This document shows positions 34,144 through 42,726 of a DNA stretch of 48,781 nt, piece by piece. The stretch comes from Metalysinibacillus jejuensis (GTDB lineage Bacteria; Bacillota; Bacilli; Bacillales_A; Planococcaceae): contig NZ_QAFW01000016.1 in NCBI RefSeq assembly GCF_003057615.1, positions 1 to 48,781 of the forward strand, read 5' to 3'. The position numbers and the translations under genes were made by a program. The notes under the pieces are model-generated. The model made no database searches and was not told the origin of the DNA. It worked only from the letters and a program-made list of their open reading frames with translations. Within the stretch, counting starts at the first letter, position 1, and each line of letters starts with the position of its first letter.

Positions 34144-35139
34144 ATGGTAGTTGAGTCAGTCATTGAAAAGAAGTGTGATCAATTATTACAAAAAGCAATT
34201 TCATTTCGAGCATCTGATATACAGCTCACACCGTTAGAATCAAGTTATTATTTGTACTTTAAACGGAATAATTACCGCATTGAAGTAGGAGAAATTACGG
34301 TTGACTTAGGAGATCGTATGATTTCATATTTTAAATTTCTATCCTCTTTAGACATTAGTGAGAAAAGAAAGCCTCAAAGCGGTGCATTTAAGCAGCAGTT
34401 TAACGATCAAACCTATGCATTTCGTGTCTCCACTTTACCCGCGATTCAAATGAAAGAAAGTTTAATTATCCGCTTATTACTCCAAAACCAATCCACAGCA
34501 CTTCAACAACTTAGCTATTTCTCTCACAGCGCTGAAACACTCTTACAACTTACCCAGATCGAGCAAGGTATTATTATTTTAACAGGAGCTACAGGCTCCG
34601 GAAAAACGACCTCCCTCTATGCTTTAATTCATCATAGCGCGCACCAATTAAAGCGCAATGTTATTTCACTTGAAGATCCTGTTGAGAGTGATCAACAAAA
34701 CATTTTGCAAATTCAAGTGAATGAACGAGCAGGTGTAACATATGCTACAGGGCTGAAAGCGATTTTGCGTCACTCACCAGATGTTATTATGGTCGGTGAA
34801 ATTCGCGATGCAGAAACAGCGAAAGTAGCGATAGAGGCGGCACTTACGGGGCACTTAGTATTAACGACAGTACACGCTAAAGATACAGTAGGGTGTTTGT
34901 ATCGTATGCTTTCTTTAGGTATCTCTTTTGAAGACTTACGTCAAAGTGTTGCGGGTATCGTAGCCCAACAACTTGTTTCGGTAGGCGAGAGCCGCAGTGC
35001 CATCTATGAAATTTTACAAGGTGATCATCTTGCTGACGCTTTTCGTGCGATACGAACAGGGGACTGGTATAGTTTGCCGGCGGAATACTCGTTAGCCCGA
35101 CAAAAGTTGATGATAGCACAACGAGAGTCACGCAAATGA
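34144..35139 (+). CDS. comGA: Competence pseudopilus ATPase ComGA
   Basis: This 331-residue GspE/PilB-family ATPase powers assembly of the transformation pseudopilus. Walker A is GATGSGKTTS from residue 148. The Asp box is ISLEDPVE, Walker B is DVIMVGEIRDAETA, and the His box is LTGHLVLTTVHA. It lacks the long N-terminal domain and the tetracysteine zinc motif of PilB, as do Bacillus ComGA proteins. AAAGGAG precedes the ATG. The stop overlaps comGB (ATGA). The operon follows a ComK box, implying expression only in competent cells. Confidence 0.95.
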   Translation: MVVESVIEKKCDQLLQKAISFRASDIQLTPLESSYYLYFKRNNYRIEVGEITVDLGDRMISYFKFLSSLDISEKRKPQSGAFKQQFNDQTYAFRVSTLPAIQMKESLIIRLLLQNQSTALQQLSYFSHSAETLLQLTQIEQGIIILTGATGSGKTTSLYALIHHSAHQLKRNVISLEDPVESDQQNILQIQVNERAGVTYATGLKAILRHSPDVIMVGEIRDAETAKVAIEAALTGHLVLTTVHAKDTVGCLYRMLSLGISFEDLRQSVAGIVAQQLVSVGESRSAIYEILQGDHLADAFRAIRTGDWYSLPAEYSLARQKLMIAQRESRK

Positions 35140-36179
35140 AGAAGTGGCTAGCCCAGCAAAAGTTTAATCATGCCGTCCGTGTCCGGGATAAAGTTAATTT
35201 TATGAAAAAGTTAAGTGAATTAGTAGCGGAAGGCTATCAATTTTCGGAAGCCGTTATTTTACTATTACCTCATCATGTGCAAGATGTGCAGTTAGCGACA
35301 ACACAAGTGATGGAGCAGCTGCGAGAAGGACACGGCGTAGTAACCATTATGGCAATTTTTCAAGTGCCAGCGCATCACTTGATCACATTAACGATAGCGG
35401 AAGAAAATGGAGAAATGATTGCAGCTTTTGCCCGAATTGCAGAACGTATGGCTATTGAAGAGCATTTAAAGCGTAAGTTTCAACAAGCTTTACTTTACCC
35501 CGTGACATTACTTACTTTATTGTTTCTTATGTTTCTTGTTTTTCGTACAGCTTTTTTTCCTCGCATTACGGCTATTACCGCTCAGCGTCAAAGTAATACG
35601 AGCTCCCCCGTGTATGAATACCTTCTGTATTTACCTGACTTCTTCCTTTTCCTTTTTCTTACTATAATCATTGCCATTACAGTAGCGAAAATTTATATTA
35701 GAAAACAACCTATAGCACGTCAGTTATCTTTGCAACGTAAAATTTTTGTTTGGCGCACCGTGCAACAAACCCATCTAACGAAGCAGTTTGCTCATCATTT
35801 AGGTAGCTTGTTACATGCAGGTATTGCTTTACAGGACAGTTTACAAATTTTAAGTCAACAAAAGTATCATCCATATATTCAACATATAGCGACGACGATA
35901 CACGCTCACGTATTACAAGGAACCCCGCTTATTACAATATTGCAATTAAATGATGAGTTATTACCGCAACTCGTTAAGTTCGTGACGCACGGTGAGCAAA
36001 GCGGTTTTTTAAGTAAAGAATTATTAATTTATAGCGAGTTATTAGAGGAGAAGACGACTAAAGGCATGGAGCGCATTATTTTTGCTATGCAGCCTTTATT
36101 GTTTGTCATTATAGCGTTATGTATTGTAGCTGCTTATATAAGTTTACTCGTGCCGATTTATAATATGATGAAATTTTAA
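35136..36179 (+). CDS. comGB: Competence pseudopilus membrane platform ComGB
   Basis: This 347-residue GspF/PilC-like inner-membrane protein has two GspF repeats (about 15-135 and 215-335), each followed by hydrophobic segments near 115-140, 170-190 and 320-342. Repeat hallmarks are LLPHHVQDVQLATTQVMEQL with EENGEMIAAFARIAERM in the first and LGSLLHAGIALQDSLQIL with VTHGEQSGFLSKELLIYSE in the second. It recruits ComGA and the pseudopilins. The start overlaps the comGA stop. Confidence 0.93.
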   Translation: MKKWLAQQKFNHAVRVRDKVNFMKKLSELVAEGYQFSEAVILLLPHHVQDVQLATTQVMEQLREGHGVVTIMAIFQVPAHHLITLTIAEENGEMIAAFARIAERMAIEEHLKRKFQQALLYPVTLLTLLFLMFLVFRTAFFPRITAITAQRQSNTSSPVYEYLLYLPDFFLFLFLTIIIAITVAKIYIRKQPIARQLSLQRKIFVWRTVQQTHLTKQFAHHLGSLLHAGIALQDSLQILSQQKYHPYIQHIATTIHAHVLQGTPLITILQLNDELLPQLVKFVTHGEQSGFLSKELLIYSELLEEKTTKGMERIIFAMQPLLFVIIALCIVAAYISLLVPIYNMMKF

Positions 36180-36190
36180 GGAGGTTTATG

Positions 36191-36493
36191 ATGAAAAGTG
36201 AAAAAGGTTTTACGCTTGTAGAAATGTTAGTTGTTTTGTTTATTATCGCGATTTTAATTTTAGTAATGTTGCCCAATATCGCTCAACATTTCAAAATGAT
36301 TGATGACAAAGGTTGCGAAGCACATGTGTCAATGGTGCAAACGCAGGTCGAGGCCTATCGTATTGACCACATGGACTATCCTACAATTGACCAATTAATA
36401 ACAAATGAGTACATTACAACAGAGCAAGAAAAATGTCCAGATAAAAAGACGTTAATCGAAATCAAAGATGGTCAAGTTTATCGTGTTAAATGA
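36191..36493 (+). CDS. comGC: Major pseudopilin ComGC
   Basis: This is a 100-residue type IV prepilin. The leader MKSEKG is cleaved before F by the prepilin peptidase (GFTLVEML motif, E at +5), and a 20-residue hydrophobic helix follows. Two cysteines (in DDKGCEAHV and EQEKCPDKK) match the disulfide of ComGC. The ATG at 36191 has AAGGAGG 6 bases upstream; a second ATG one codon earlier is too close to it. It overlaps comGD by 26 bases. Confidence 0.95.
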   Translation: MKSEKGFTLVEMLVVLFIIAILILVMLPNIAQHFKMIDDKGCEAHVSMVQTQVEAYRIDHMDYPTIDQLITNEYITTEQEKCPDKKTLIEIKDGQVYRVK

Positions 36494-36917
36494 ACGCGGC
36501 TTTACATTGCTTGAAATGTTACTTGTCCTACTCGTAGTTGCTATCGTAACGTTGATTTCGAGCCGTATCATTCTCTATGAGATGACAAATTACCAAGAAC
36601 GAGATTTTTTTGAAAAAATGCATGCAGATTTATATTATGCTCAAAGTTATGCTATGGGCAATCGTACGAGAGTCAGGGTGAACTTTAATGCAGCAGGTGG
36701 CGGGTATGCAGTTACGGCTAACGGTAAAGTATTGAAGCAAACCGCCTATCCTAAAACAGTAAGCTACCAAATGACAATTCACCAAGTAAGTTATATTGAA
36801 TACACAAACCTCGGTTCGATTAGTCAAATTATGCGTCATAAGTTTAATAGGCAAGGTAAAACCGATTATGAAATTATATTTTATATAGGAAAGGGGAGAC
36901 AGGGCATATCAATGTAA
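36468..36917 (+). CDS. comGD: Minor pseudopilin ComGD
   Basis: This 149-residue type IV prepilin has the cleavage motif NERGFTLLEMLLVLLVV and a hydrophobic helix, followed by a globular domain of about 110 residues. The start is uncertain: ATG 36468 lies inside comGC and has no strong ribosome binding site, and GTG 36483 would leave a shorter leader (VLNERG). Translational coupling to comGC is likely. It is third in the pseudopilin series. Confidence 0.88.
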   Translation: MVKFIVLNERGFTLLEMLLVLLVVAIVTLISSRIILYEMTNYQERDFFEKMHADLYYAQSYAMGNRTRVRVNFNAAGGGYAVTANGKVLKQTAYPKTVSYQMTIHQVSYIEYTNLGSISQIMRHKFNRQGKTDYEIIFYIGKGRQGISM

Positions 36918-36934
36918 AAGAGCGAGGATTTTCT

Positions 36935-37198
36935 ATGATAGAGGCATTGCTAGGTGTTGTCGTGTTAAGTTTAATTGTTACGTTATTTATTCCGCTACAT
37001 TATCAAATGTATAATCAGCAACTTAATCGTAAGCAAGCATTGCATGCTTCAGCGGCGATGTTAGAAGCGGTTAAACATCAAGGTATTGCTACAACAGGAA
37101 CGTATCGTGTAGATGGCATTTCTTATCATTGGCAATATGACGATGGACGTGTGTGCGTGGTTTATCAGACGACAAAGAGGCATGAGCGATGTTTATAA
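36935..37198 (+). CDS. comGE: Minor pseudopilin ComGE (start codon problematic)
   Basis: From the ATG at 36935 the protein has 87 residues with the hydrophobic helix IEALLGVVVLSLIVTLFIP, as in ComGE. However, the codons just upstream read V-K-E-R-G-F-S, so the prepilin leader and cleavage site lie before that ATG. In the same frame back to the stop at 36869-36871 there is no ATG, GTG, TTG or CTG. ATC at 36908 sits 9 bases after AAAGGGGAG (36890-36898) and would give a normal leader (fMet)NVKERG-FSMIEA. The real start is therefore probably 36908 with a rare codon, or an ATG that has mutated. It overlaps comGF by 10 bases. Confidence 0.75.
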   Translation: MIEALLGVVVLSLIVTLFIPLHYQMYNQQLNRKQALHASAAMLEAVKHQGIATTGTYRVDGISYHWQYDDGRVCVVYQTTKRHERCL

Positions 37199-37617
37199 AA
37201 AATGAGCGCGGCTTTACTTTTATAGAAGCTATGTTGCAATTGTTTATTATCATTGTATTTTCAGGTGCGATTTTATACAGCATGCAATATTTAATGAAAT
37301 TCACCCATGCTGCCTACAATAAAGAAGAAACAGAATTTGAGTTATTCGTGCAATATTTTGAAAGCTATTTATATGATCTCGTCTCTGTAACACCTACTTA
37401 TGATAAACGTGCAGTTTATCTTGAACAAGCAAATGCCATTGTTATTTTTGAGCAATACGGGTATTTGATGCGAAAGCGAATTGATAATAAAGGACATGAG
37501 CCTGTATTAATGCGAATTGAAAATGTCCAGTATACGTATAATGGTGAAGAAGTAAAAGTGTATGTAAAGTTTTTAAATGGCTTAGAAAAGGAGCGATCTT
37601 TTTATGTGCCGAAATGA
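37189..37617 (+). CDS. comGF: Competence protein ComGF
   Basis: This 142-residue pseudopilin-like protein has the leader MFIKNERG and the motif GFTFIEAMLQL, then a hydrophobic helix and a beta-rich C-terminal domain. It starts inside the comGE end and overlaps comGG by 14 bases, in keeping with tight translational coupling through the operon. Confidence 0.88.
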   Translation: MFIKNERGFTFIEAMLQLFIIIVFSGAILYSMQYLMKFTHAAYNKEETEFELFVQYFESYLYDLVSVTPTYDKRAVYLEQANAIVIFEQYGYLMRKRIDNKGHEPVLMRIENVQYTYNGEEVKVYVKFLNGLEKERSFYVPK

Positions 37618-37780
37618 GCAAGGCGCTATCTTATTATTGGCATTAACATTATTATTTTTAATAAGCTCTGCTGTAACGGTTTACGCCACCCTTTATATGA
37701 CGCAAATGTCTACCTATGAAATGTTGGAAAAAGCTAACATTCGTGCTACGATAAATTTAATGAGACAAAATCCTGTGTAA
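37604..37780 (+). CDS. comGG: Short ComGG-like minor pseudopilin
   Basis: This is a 58-residue protein with the leader MCRNEQG followed by AILLLALTLLFLISSAVTVY, a pseudopilin-like hydrophobic helix, then a short charged helix. There is no Glu at +5, as expected for ComGG/GspK-type tip pseudopilins. B. subtilis ComGG is about twice as long, so this may be a reduced form. It overlaps comGF by 14 bases, with AAAGGAG at about 37588. The position at the operon end supports the name. Confidence 0.72.
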   Translation: MCRNEQGAILLLALTLLFLISSAVTVYATLYMTQMSTYEMLEKANIRATINLMRQNPV

Positions 37781-37814
37781 CGTGTACAATCGTAGTTATA
37801 AAGAAGGTGAAGGC

Positions 37815-38330
37815 ATGCAAAAAATATATTTAGTAGGTTTTATGGGGTGTGGAAAAAGTTTAATCGGGCGCAGATTAAGCTATTTTTTAAAAATGCCTTA
37901 TTATGACATGGACCAAGAAATTGTTAGAAGACAAGGGATGTCAATTCCCGAAATATTTGAACGATATGGCGAAGCGCATTTTCGCAAAATTGAAACAGAC
38001 TTTTTACGTGAGTTTAGAGATGAAGCATGTATTATTTCAACGGGTGGTGGCGTAGCTATGAATGCCGAAAACCGTAAAATTATGCGACAAACTGGTCTCG
38101 TATTTTTTCTAGACGCTGCATTTGAGGATATCTATAAACGTATCCGCAATGATAAAAACCGTCCTATTGTGCAAAGCTCCACAAAAGAACAACTTTATGA
38201 GCTGTATCAATACAGACGTCCTTTTTATCGTCAAGCAGGACATATTCGGGTACTCACTGAAAATCGGTCGGTACGCCAAATTTTAGACTACATTGCATTC
38301 CAAGTAAGACGATTAAAAGGCGGACAATAA
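37815..38330 (+). CDS. aroK: Shikimate kinase
   Basis: This 171-residue kinase phosphorylates shikimate at the 3-hydroxyl in aromatic amino acid synthesis. The P-loop is GFMGCGKS at residues 8-15, the shikimate-binding region has MDQEI and FRKIETDFL, the glycine triplet is in STGGGVA, and the lid arginine is in DKNRPIV. YQYRRPFYRQA supplies the last conserved Arg. The ATG at 37815 has GAAGGTGAAGG upstream and is preferred over a start 11 codons earlier. It follows comGG by 34 bases and could be read from the comG promoter. Confidence 0.9.
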   Translation: MQKIYLVGFMGCGKSLIGRRLSYFLKMPYYDMDQEIVRRQGMSIPEIFERYGEAHFRKIETDFLREFRDEACIISTGGGVAMNAENRKIMRQTGLVFFLDAAFEDIYKRIRNDKNRPIVQSSTKEQLYELYQYRRPFYRQAGHIRVLTENRSVRQILDYIAFQVRRLKGGQ

Positions 38331-38382
38331 ATCGTTTTTCTAATTCAATTATTCGCCTTCTGTGCCAATTGCTAAAAAAAGA

Positions 38383-38411
38383 TTGCCTTTTTAGTAGTTT
38401 CAAGGTAGGAT
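38383..38411 (+). promoter_or_regulatory. Candidate promoter of the gcv operon
   Basis: TTGCCT (38383-38388), a 17-base spacer and TAGGAT (38406-38411) lie about 50 bases ahead of the first glycine aptamer. A short A/T-only inverted repeat, CTAAAAA/TTTTTAG, overlaps it. Confidence 0.45.
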
Positions 38412-38463
38412 AAACTCAAATGAGTGATTGAATAGAACCAAGAGTTTCTCTTGGGCGGATGAA

Positions 38464-38679
38464 TGTACGGGGAGAGAGCGCTAGAAGCGCCGCCGAAGGA
38501 GCAAGTAAACTTACGAATCTCTCAGGCAAAAGGACTCGTACGCGACGCAACTCTGGAGAGTGTTACGTGTCATAGTACAGCGTAGCCACCAAAGGGGAAA
38601 GCCGCTTGACTTAGTCGCGGTGTAACTTTCAGGTGCAAGGACAGAGAATCCTAATTAAGGGGTTCTTCTGTCTTTTTTT
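38464..38679 (+). ncRNA. Tandem glycine riboswitch controlling gcvT-gcvPA-gcvPB
   Basis: Two glycine aptamers follow each other. The first (about 38464-38542) has GGGGAGAGAGCG, GCCGCCGAAGGAGCAA and TCTCTCAGGCAAAAGGAC, and is closed by GTACG/CGTAC. The second (about 38551-38646) has CTCTGGAGAG, GCCACCAAAGGGGAAAGCCG and ACTTTCAGGTGCAAGGACAG, closed by CTCTG (38551-38555) with CAGAG (38642-38646). The same CAGA is also the 5' arm of the terminator GACAGA...TCTGTC (38640-38672) that runs into seven T. Closing the second aptamer therefore prevents termination, so glycine should switch the operon on. Confidence 0.93.
38640..38679 (+). terminator. Regulated terminator of the glycine riboswitch
   Basis: GACAGA (38640-38645) pairs with TCTGTC (38667-38672), with an inner stem, followed by T7. 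It is mutually exclusive with P1 of the second aptamer. Confidence 0.85.
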
Positions 38680-38724
38680 ATGTAAAAAATAGAATAACCC
38701 GTCACTACTCAAGGAGGAATGACC

Positions 38725-39816
38725 ATGTCAAACTTAAAACGTACCCCATTATACGATTCGTATGCAACACACGGCGCTAAAACGATTGATTTTGGAGGTT
38801 GGGATTTACCTGTGCAATTTTCATCGATTAAAGAGGAGCATGATGCTGTGCGTAATCGTGCAGGCTTATTCGATGTTTCGCATATGGGCGAGATTGTTGT
38901 TACAGGTAAAGATGCGCTACCTTATTTGCAATATTTACTAACGAATGATATTGCTAAAATTGCGGTAAACCAAGCGCAATATACAGCGATGTGTTATGAA
39001 GACGGCGGTGTGGTTGATGATTTATTAACGTATAAACTAGGCGAAGATCATTATTTACTCGTAGTAAACGCAGCTAACACAGCAAAAGACTTCGATTGGA
39101 TGTTAGAAGCTAAAGGGAACTTTGCTGTAGATATTCAAAATGTTTCGGCAAATTACGGTCAAATTGCATTGCAAGGTCCTTTAGCTGAACAAGTTTTGCA
39201 ACGTTTAACAGCACAGGATTTAAGCGCAATTAAATTTTTCCGCTTTGCTCAAGACGTTGAAGTAGCAGGCTATCCTGTGTTAGTTTCACGTAGTGGTTAT
39301 ACAGGAGAAGACGGTTTTGAAATTTACGGCGCTCCCGAAGCAATTGTTGCGCTATGGGATAAAATTTTAGCTGAAGAAGAAGTTGTACCAGCAGGTTTAG
39401 GTGCGCGTGATACACTACGCTTTGAGTCAGGCTTACCTTTATATGGTCAAGAGATGTCAGCTGATATTTCCCCATTAGAAGCGGGTATTGGTTTTGCTGT
39501 AAAACTTACGAAAGAAGCCGACTTTATCGGTAAAGATGCGCTTATCGCTATTAAGGAAAACCAGCCGCGCAAAATTATAGGTATTGAGATGATTGATAAA
39601 GGTATTCCACGTACAGGTTATAAATTATTTAAAGATGACAAGGAAATTGGTGTCGTAACAACAGGTACGCAATCGCCGATGACAAAACGTAATATTGGTA
39701 ATGCGCTTGTTGACACGGCGTATGCAGTATTAGATGAAGTATATGAAATTGAAATTCGCAATAAACGCCTGCAGGTCAAAACTGTAGCTACGCCTTTCTA
39801 TACACGAAAAAAATAA
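38725..39816 (+). CDS. gcvT: Aminomethyltransferase, T-protein of the glycine cleavage system
   Basis: This 363-residue protein releases ammonia from the lipoyl-bound aminomethyl intermediate and passes the carbon to [26 protein letters not shown] opens the protein (residues about 10-32), [11 protein letters not shown] follows, and [14 protein letters not shown] and [17 protein letters not shown] are family signatures. The ATG at 38725 lies 7 bases after GGAGG; the ATG two codons earlier is only one base from it. It is under the tandem glycine riboswitch and is followed at 23 bases by gcvPA. Confidence 0.96.
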   Translation: MSNLKRTPLYDSYATHGAKTIDFGGWDLPVQFSSIKEEHDAVRNRAGLFDVSHMGEIVVTGKDALPYLQYLLTNDIAKIAVNQAQYTAMCYEDGGVVDDLLTYKLGEDHYLLVVNAANTAKDFDWMLEAKGNFAVDIQNVSANYGQIALQGPLAEQVLQRLTAQDLSAIKFFRFAQDVEVAGYPVLVSRSGYTGEDGFEIYGAPEAIVALWDKILAEEEVVPAGLGARDTLRFESGLPLYGQEMSADISPLEAGIGFAVKLTKEADFIGKDALIAIKENQPRKIIGIEMIDKGIPRTGYKLFKDDKEIGVVTTGTQSPMTKRNIGNALVDTAYAVLDEVYEIEIRNKRLQVKTVATPFYTRKK

Positions 39817-39838
39817 GCGAAAAGAGGGTTATTCTATT

Positions 39839-41185
39839 ATGAAGCATCGTTATTTACCAATGACAGAACAAGATAAACAAGAAATGTTAGATGTGATTGG
39901 TGTATCTTCAATAGATGCATTATTTGAAGATATTCCAGAACAAGTGCGTTTTAAAGGAATGTATGATATTAAACCCGCAAAATCAGAAGCGGCTTTAATG
40001 AAAGAACTCGCACAAATGGCTGCGAAAAATAAAGATACTGCAGCGAATGTTTCATTTTTAGGCGCTGGTGTTTACAATCACTACAAACCAATTATTGTTG
40101 ATCATGTTATTTCACGTTCAGAATTTTATACGGCCTATACGCCGTACCAACCTGAAATTTCTCAAGGTGAATTACAAGCGATTTTTGAGTTCCAAACGAT
40201 GATTGCTGAATTAACAGGTATGGATTTAGCAAACTCTTCTTTATATGATGGCGGTACCGCTTTAGCAGAAGCTGGCATGTTAGCAGCAGGTCATACGCGC
40301 CGTAAAAAGATTATTATTTCTGAGACGGTACACCCTGAATACCGCGATGTAGTACGCACATATGCGCACGGTCAATCAATTGAAGTCGTGGTGGCACCGC
40401 AAAAAAATGGTGTAACAGACGTACAAGCATTAGAAGAAATGATTGACGATACTACAGCAGCTGTAATGGTGCAGTACCCTAACTTCTTTGGTCAAGTAGA
40501 AGATATTAAAACAATTGGTGAGGTAGCGCATGCTAACAAAGCATTATTTGTAGTATCAGCTAACCCACTAGCGTTAGGTATTTTAACACCACCAGGTAAA
40601 TTAGGTGCAGACATTACAGTAGGTGATGCACAACCATTTGGTATTGCTGAGAGCTTTGGCGGACCACACTGTGGCTACTTTGCGGTAACGAAAAAGTTAA
40701 TGCGTAAAGTGCCGGGTCGTTTAGTTGGTGAAACTATCGATGAGGAAGGTCGCCGTGGTTATGTATTAACATTACAAGCGCGCGAGCAACATATTCGTCG
40801 TGACAAAGCGACATCAAATATTTGTTCAAACCAAGCGTTATTAGCATTAGCAGCATCAGTAGCTATGACAGCACTAGGTAAAGAAGGCGTACGTGAGATG
40901 GCTACACAAAACATCGTAAAAACGCGCTATGCAAAAGAAGCCTTTGAAAAAGCAGGTTTCGAAGTAGCTTATCAAGGTGCACACTTTAATGAGATTGTAG
41001 TAAAAGCACAAAAAGATATTACAACAATTAACAAAGGGTTAATTGAAAAAGGTATTATCGGTGGTTTTGACTTAGGTCGTGTAGATGAAAAATTACAAAA
41101 CCACGCATTAATTGCGGTAACAGAAATTCGTACGAAAGAAGAAATCGATGCATTCGTTGCGGAAATGGGGGCTCTTCATGCATAA
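39839..41185 (+). CDS. gcvPA: Glycine dehydrogenase (decarboxylating) subunit 1
   Basis: This 448-residue N-terminal half of the split P-protein lacks the PLP lysine and forms a heterodimer with subunit 2. [14 protein letters not shown] opens the protein, and [32 protein letters not shown] and [14 protein letters not shown] are the family signatures. The end overlaps gcvPB by 8 bases. The split two-subunit form is usual in Firmicutes. Confidence 0.96.
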   Translation: MKHRYLPMTEQDKQEMLDVIGVSSIDALFEDIPEQVRFKGMYDIKPAKSEAALMKELAQMAAKNKDTAANVSFLGAGVYNHYKPIIVDHVISRSEFYTAYTPYQPEISQGELQAIFEFQTMIAELTGMDLANSSLYDGGTALAEAGMLAAGHTRRKKIIISETVHPEYRDVVRTYAHGQSIEVVVAPQKNGVTDVQALEEMIDDTTAAVMVQYPNFFGQVEDIKTIGEVAHANKALFVVSANPLALGILTPPGKLGADITVGDAQPFGIAESFGGPHCGYFAVTKKLMRKVPGRLVGETIDEEGRRGYVLTLQAREQHIRRDKATSNICSNQALLALAASVAMTALGKEGVREMATQNIVKTRYAKEAFEKAGFEVAYQGAHFNEIVVKAQKDITTINKGLIEKGIIGGFDLGRVDEKLQNHALIAVTEIRTKEEIDAFVAEMGALHA

Positions 41186-42647
41186 GGATAATCAACCACT
41201 TATTTTTGAACTGACGAAAGAAGGCCGTGTTGGCTATAACCTAGAGGCGCTTGATGTACCTGCATATGATCTAGCTGATTTACTACCAACAGGTTATGTA
41301 CGCGAGGAAAAAGCAGCTTTACCTGAAGTAGCCGAACTTGATATTATGCGTCACTATACAGCACTATCACGTCGTAATCACGGGGTAGATTCAGGTTTTT
41401 ACCCATTAGGTTCTTGTACAATGAAATACAACCCAAAAGTGAACGAAACGGTTGCGCGTTATTCAGGTTTTGCTAATGTTCACCCGCTACAAGACGAATC
41501 AACGGTACAAGGTGCAATGGAATTACTTTATGACTTGCAAACGTCTTTAATGGAAATCACTGGTATGGACGAAGTTACACTTCAGCCAGCGGCAGGTGCA
41601 CATGGTGAGTGGACAGCACTTATGATGATTCGTGCATTCCATGAGGCAAATGGTGAGGGTCACCGTAATAAAGTAATTGTTCCTGACACAGCGCATGGTA
41701 CTAACCCAGCATCAGCGACAGTAGCAGGTTTCGAAACTGTAACTGTACAATCAGACGAAAATGGCTTAGTGGATATTGAGGATTTACGTAAAGTAGTAGG
41801 TGAGGATACAGCTGCACTTATGTTAACGAACCCAAATACACTTGGTCTATTTGAAGAAAATATTATTGAAATGACAGAGCTGATTCATAGTGTAGGTGGT
41901 AAAGTATACTATGACGGCGCTAACTTAAATGCGGTAATGTCTAAGGCACGTCCTGGTGATATGGGCTTTGACTGCGTGCATTTAAATTTACACAAAACGT
42001 TTACAGGCCCACACGGTGGCGGTGGTCCAGGTTCAGGTCCGGTTGGTGTGAAGGCTGACTTAATCCCATTCCTACCAAAACCAGTGTTAGTAAAATTAGA
42101 TGATGGTACGTATCACTTTGATTACAATCGCCCACAAGCTATCGGTCGCGTGAAGCCTTACTACGGTAACTTTGGTATTAACGTACGTGCTTATACGTAT
42201 ATTCGTACAATGGGACCAGATGGCTTAAAAGCTGTAACTGAGTATGCCGTATTAAACGCTAACTATATGATGCGTCGTCTGCAAGAATACTTTGATTTAC
42301 CATTTGATCGTCATTGTAAGCATGAGTTTGTTTTATCAGGACGTCGTCAAAAGAAACTTGGCGTGCGCACACTTGATATTGCGAAACGCCTGCTAGACTT
42401 TGGCTATCACCCACCAACAACGTACTTCCCGTTAAATGTAGAGGAAGCGTTAATGATTGAGCCAACAGAAACAGAGTCAAAAGAAACATTAGATGCTTTT
42501 TGCGATGCGATGATTCAAATTGCGAAAGAAGCGGAAGAAAATCCAGAAATCGTACAAGAAGCACCACATACAACGGTTGTTTCGCGCTTAGATGAAACAC
42601 GTGCAGCGCGTACGCCAGTATTACGCTACCAACCAACCGAAGCATAA
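41178..42647 (+). CDS. gcvPB: Glycine dehydrogenase (decarboxylating) subunit 2
   Basis: This 489-residue catalytic half of the split P-protein decarboxylates glycine and loads the aminomethyl group on lipoyl-GcvH. The PLP lysine is K273 in [38 protein letters not shown] and [12 protein letters not shown] are conserved. The ATG at 41178 overlaps the gcvPA stop and is preferred over a start ten codons up. The length is close to B. subtilis GcvPB. gcvH is not in this window; lipM is 1.5 kb away. Confidence 0.96.
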   Translation: MHKDNQPLIFELTKEGRVGYNLEALDVPAYDLADLLPTGYVREEKAALPEVAELDIMRHYTALSRRNHGVDSGFYPLGSCTMKYNPKVNETVARYSGFANVHPLQDESTVQGAMELLYDLQTSLMEITGMDEVTLQPAAGAHGEWTALMMIRAFHEANGEGHRNKVIVPDTAHGTNPASATVAGFETVTVQSDENGLVDIEDLRKVVGEDTAALMLTNPNTLGLFEENIIEMTELIHSVGGKVYYDGANLNAVMSKARPGDMGFDCVHLNLHKTFTGPHGGGGPGSGPVGVKADLIPFLPKPVLVKLDDGTYHFDYNRPQAIGRVKPYYGNFGINVRAYTYIRTMGPDGLKAVTEYAVLNANYMMRRLQEYFDLPFDRHCKHEFVLSGRRQKKLGVRTLDIAKRLLDFGYHPPTTYFPLNVEEALMIEPTETESKETLDAFCDAMIQIAKEAEENPEIVQEAPHTTVVSRLDETRAARTPVLRYQPTEA

Positions 42648-42652
42648 AATAG

Positions 42653-42688
42653 CTGCGTTATGCCTTAATGGTGTAACGCAGTTTTTTT
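42653..42688 (+). terminator. Terminator after gcvPB
   Basis: CTGCGTTA (42653-42660) pairs with TAACGCAG (42674-42681), followed by seven T. Confidence 0.9.
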
Positions 42689-42689
42689 A

Positions 42690-42698
42690 TGCTACAAT
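42690..42698 (+). promoter_or_regulatory. Extended -10 promoter of the TPR gene
   Basis: TGcTACAAT (42690-42698) lies right after the terminator T-run and about 28 bases before the next start. The -35 region is only the T-run. Confidence 0.45.
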
Positions 42699-42726
42699 AG
42701 GCGTAGTTAATAAGGCGGTGGATAGG

